Positions 5,378 through 6,032 of a stretch of DNA of 6,032 nt are shown here, in pieces. The notes under the pieces were generated by a model. It did no database searches. It was not told where the DNA came from and was given only the letters and a program-made list of their open reading frames with translations. The stretch spans positions 1-6,032 of the forward strand of contig DPWD01000225.1 in assembly GCA_003526465.1 (NCBI GenBank), written 5' to 3'. The DNA is from Hyphomonadaceae bacterium. Lineage in GTDB: Bacteria; Pseudomonadota; Alphaproteobacteria; Caulobacterales; Aquidulcibacteraceae. Made by a program: the position numbers and the translations under genes. Numbering within the stretch: position 1 is the first letter of the stretch; each line of letters opens with the position of its first letter.

Positions 5378-5890
5378 TTGACCGCCCCTGCCCTCTCCGC
5401 GCCCGAAATTGTGTTGCGCCAACTTGAGCGGTCCGATGCGGCGGCGCTCTTTGCCGCCCACTCTGACCCTGAGGCGCACCATTATTGGTCCGCCCCCGCG
5501 CACACCTCTGCAGAACAAACCAGGCAGGAGATCGCTGACACGCTCGCGGCAGCCGGCGGCCGCGTCTGGGCCATCACCGAGGACGGAGGCGAAGCGCTTG
5601 GCCGCATCGCGCTGTTCAACCCGCGCGAAGGCGTCGGCGAGATCGGCGTCATCATGCGCCGCGAGGCGCAAGGACGCGGGCTTGCGTCGAAGGCGCTCGC
5701 GCTGATCGAGGCGTACGCCTTCAATCAACTGGGCCTGCACCGCCTCGCCGCCGACATCGACCCTGAGAACGCCGCCTCGCTGTCGCTCTTCCTGCGCGCC
5801 GGCTTTCAGCGCGAGGGCCTGTTGCGCGGCAATTGGAAGACGCACCTGGGCATTCGCGACAGCGTGATCATGGGGAAGCTGCGGGAATAG
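5339..5890 (+). CDS. GNAT family N-acetyltransferase (RimJ/RimL-like)
   Basis: Predicted 183-aa acetyl-CoA-dependent N-acetyltransferase. The fold is seen in order: EIVLRQLERSDAAALF (strand 1/helix 1), AHHYWSAP, GRVWAI and GEALGRIAL (central strands), then EIGVIMRREAQGRGLASKAL, whose QGRGLA is the Q/R-x-x-G-x-G/A pyrophosphate loop of motif A. Next come RLAADIDPENAASLSLFLRAGFQREG, typical of RimJ/RimL and SSAT-type members, and a closing IMGKL. The acceptor could be a ribosomal protein N-terminus, an amine or an antibiotic; it is not decidable here. The start is uncertain. ATG 5339 and GTG 5363 lie on the antisense of the dead hydrolase copy, while TTG 5378 (MTAPALSAPEIVLRQL, 170 aa) begins just past it and may be ancestral. 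None has a good Shine-Dalgarno. The 3' end overlaps the convergent hydrolase gene by 23 bases. Confidence 0.85.
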   Translation: MDRVAGDQVHAVVLTAPALSAPEIVLRQLERSDAAALFAAHSDPEAHHYWSAPAHTSAEQTRQEIADTLAAAGGRVWAITEDGGEALGRIALFNPREGVGEIGVIMRREAQGRGLASKALALIEAYAFNQLGLHRLAADIDPENAASLSLFLRAGFQREGLLRGNWKTHLGIRDSVIMGKLRE

Positions 5891-6032
5891 CCCCCAACAC
5901 CTGATGCCCCGGATGCACGATGATCCCCGGAATCGCCCGCGCCAACGCCCGCAATTGCGCCAGCGTTTCCCAGGCGCGGGGCCGGTCGGGATCGAAGGTG
6001 ATGTATTCCACGCGCTCGCCGCGCCAGCCGGC
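5868..6032 (-). CDS. Metallo-beta-lactamase-fold hydrolase, C-terminal end (partial)
   Basis: This minus-strand frame is open from the window edge to TGA at 5868-5870 and encodes 54 residues: AGWRGERVEYITFDPDRP, then AWETLAQLRALARAIPG, then IIVHPGHQVLG and a short tail. The tail is like the final helix, strand and His loop of MBL-fold hydrolases, where a metal-ligand His often sits in a (P)GHD-type motif near the C-terminus. The remnant copy at 5200-5377 shows the preceding segment, LITGDAIHN, which strengthens the family call because a G-D-x-x-H motif of this kind is common in these enzymes. The catalytic HxHxDH motif lies outside the window, so substrate and activity cannot be assessed. It converges on the GNAT gene with overlapping 3' ends. 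Confidence 0.62.
   Translation of the reverse strand, partial: AGWRGERVEYITFDPDRPRAWETLAQLRALARAIPGIIVHPGHQVLGAIPAASP
5893..6032. repeat. Direct repeat copy 2 flanking the GNAT gene (runs to window edge)
   Basis: Same-orientation counterpart of 5200-5332, lying within the 3' end of the intact hydrolase gene. The last 23 bases before the window edge are identical to 5310-5332. The repeat probably continues past the edge, because copy 1 stays hydrolase-like up to about 5377. Confidence 0.75.

Noticed and set aside
5200..6032. Direct repeats read as ends of a mobile element carrying the GNAT gene
   Set aside because: Both copies are explained as coding sequence of the same hydrolase gene. There is no transposase, no terminal inverted repeat and no target-site duplication.

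Overview
The window is high-GC bacterial DNA: a 60-base stretch inside the rlmN-like gene counts 72% G+C. Genes are tightly packed, often with 4-base ATGA/GTGA overlaps, and several use GTG starts. Base composition, the style of the SPOUT methyltransferase and RlmN proteins, and a CtrA-like TTAA-N7-TTAA element suggest an alphaproteobacterium, perhaps of the Caulobacterales/Hyphomonadaceae type. That placement is inference; no taxonomic marker was searched.

Left part (1-3571), all on the + strand and probably one transcription unit: the C-terminal part of an isoaspartyl peptidase/L-asparaginase, two tandem paralogous lipoproteins with an MliC-like (lysozyme-inhibitor) domain, a small SPOUT/TrmH-family RNA 2'-O-methyltransferase, a 10-TM EamA/DMT transporter, and rlmN (radical-SAM 23S rRNA A2503 / tRNA A37 methyltransferase). 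These look like ordinary chromosomal housekeeping genes. The paired MliC-like proteins are the least routine part.

Middle part (about 3572-5190): a compositionally distinct two-gene islet (a 60-base sample counts 52% G+C). It encodes a ParA/MinD-type P-loop ATPase with an N-terminal transmembrane anchor, and a 155-aa predicted helical partner of unknown family that overlaps it by 4 bases. The leader of the ATPase gene carries a 13-bp dyad, a near-consensus CtrA-type site and a 7-bp hairpin that buries the Shine-Dalgarno. The two genes look like a transferred, self-contained membrane-associated ATPase/partner module. Its function cannot be read from the sequence.

Right part (5200-6032): a GNAT acetyltransferase gene lies between two copies of the 3' end of a minus-strand metallo-beta-lactamase-fold hydrolase gene. 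The right copy is open to the window edge and converges on the GNAT gene with a 23-base overlap. The left copy is a frameshifted remnant, and its antisense strand supplies the possible extended N-terminus of the GNAT protein. The islet therefore abuts a rearranged site.
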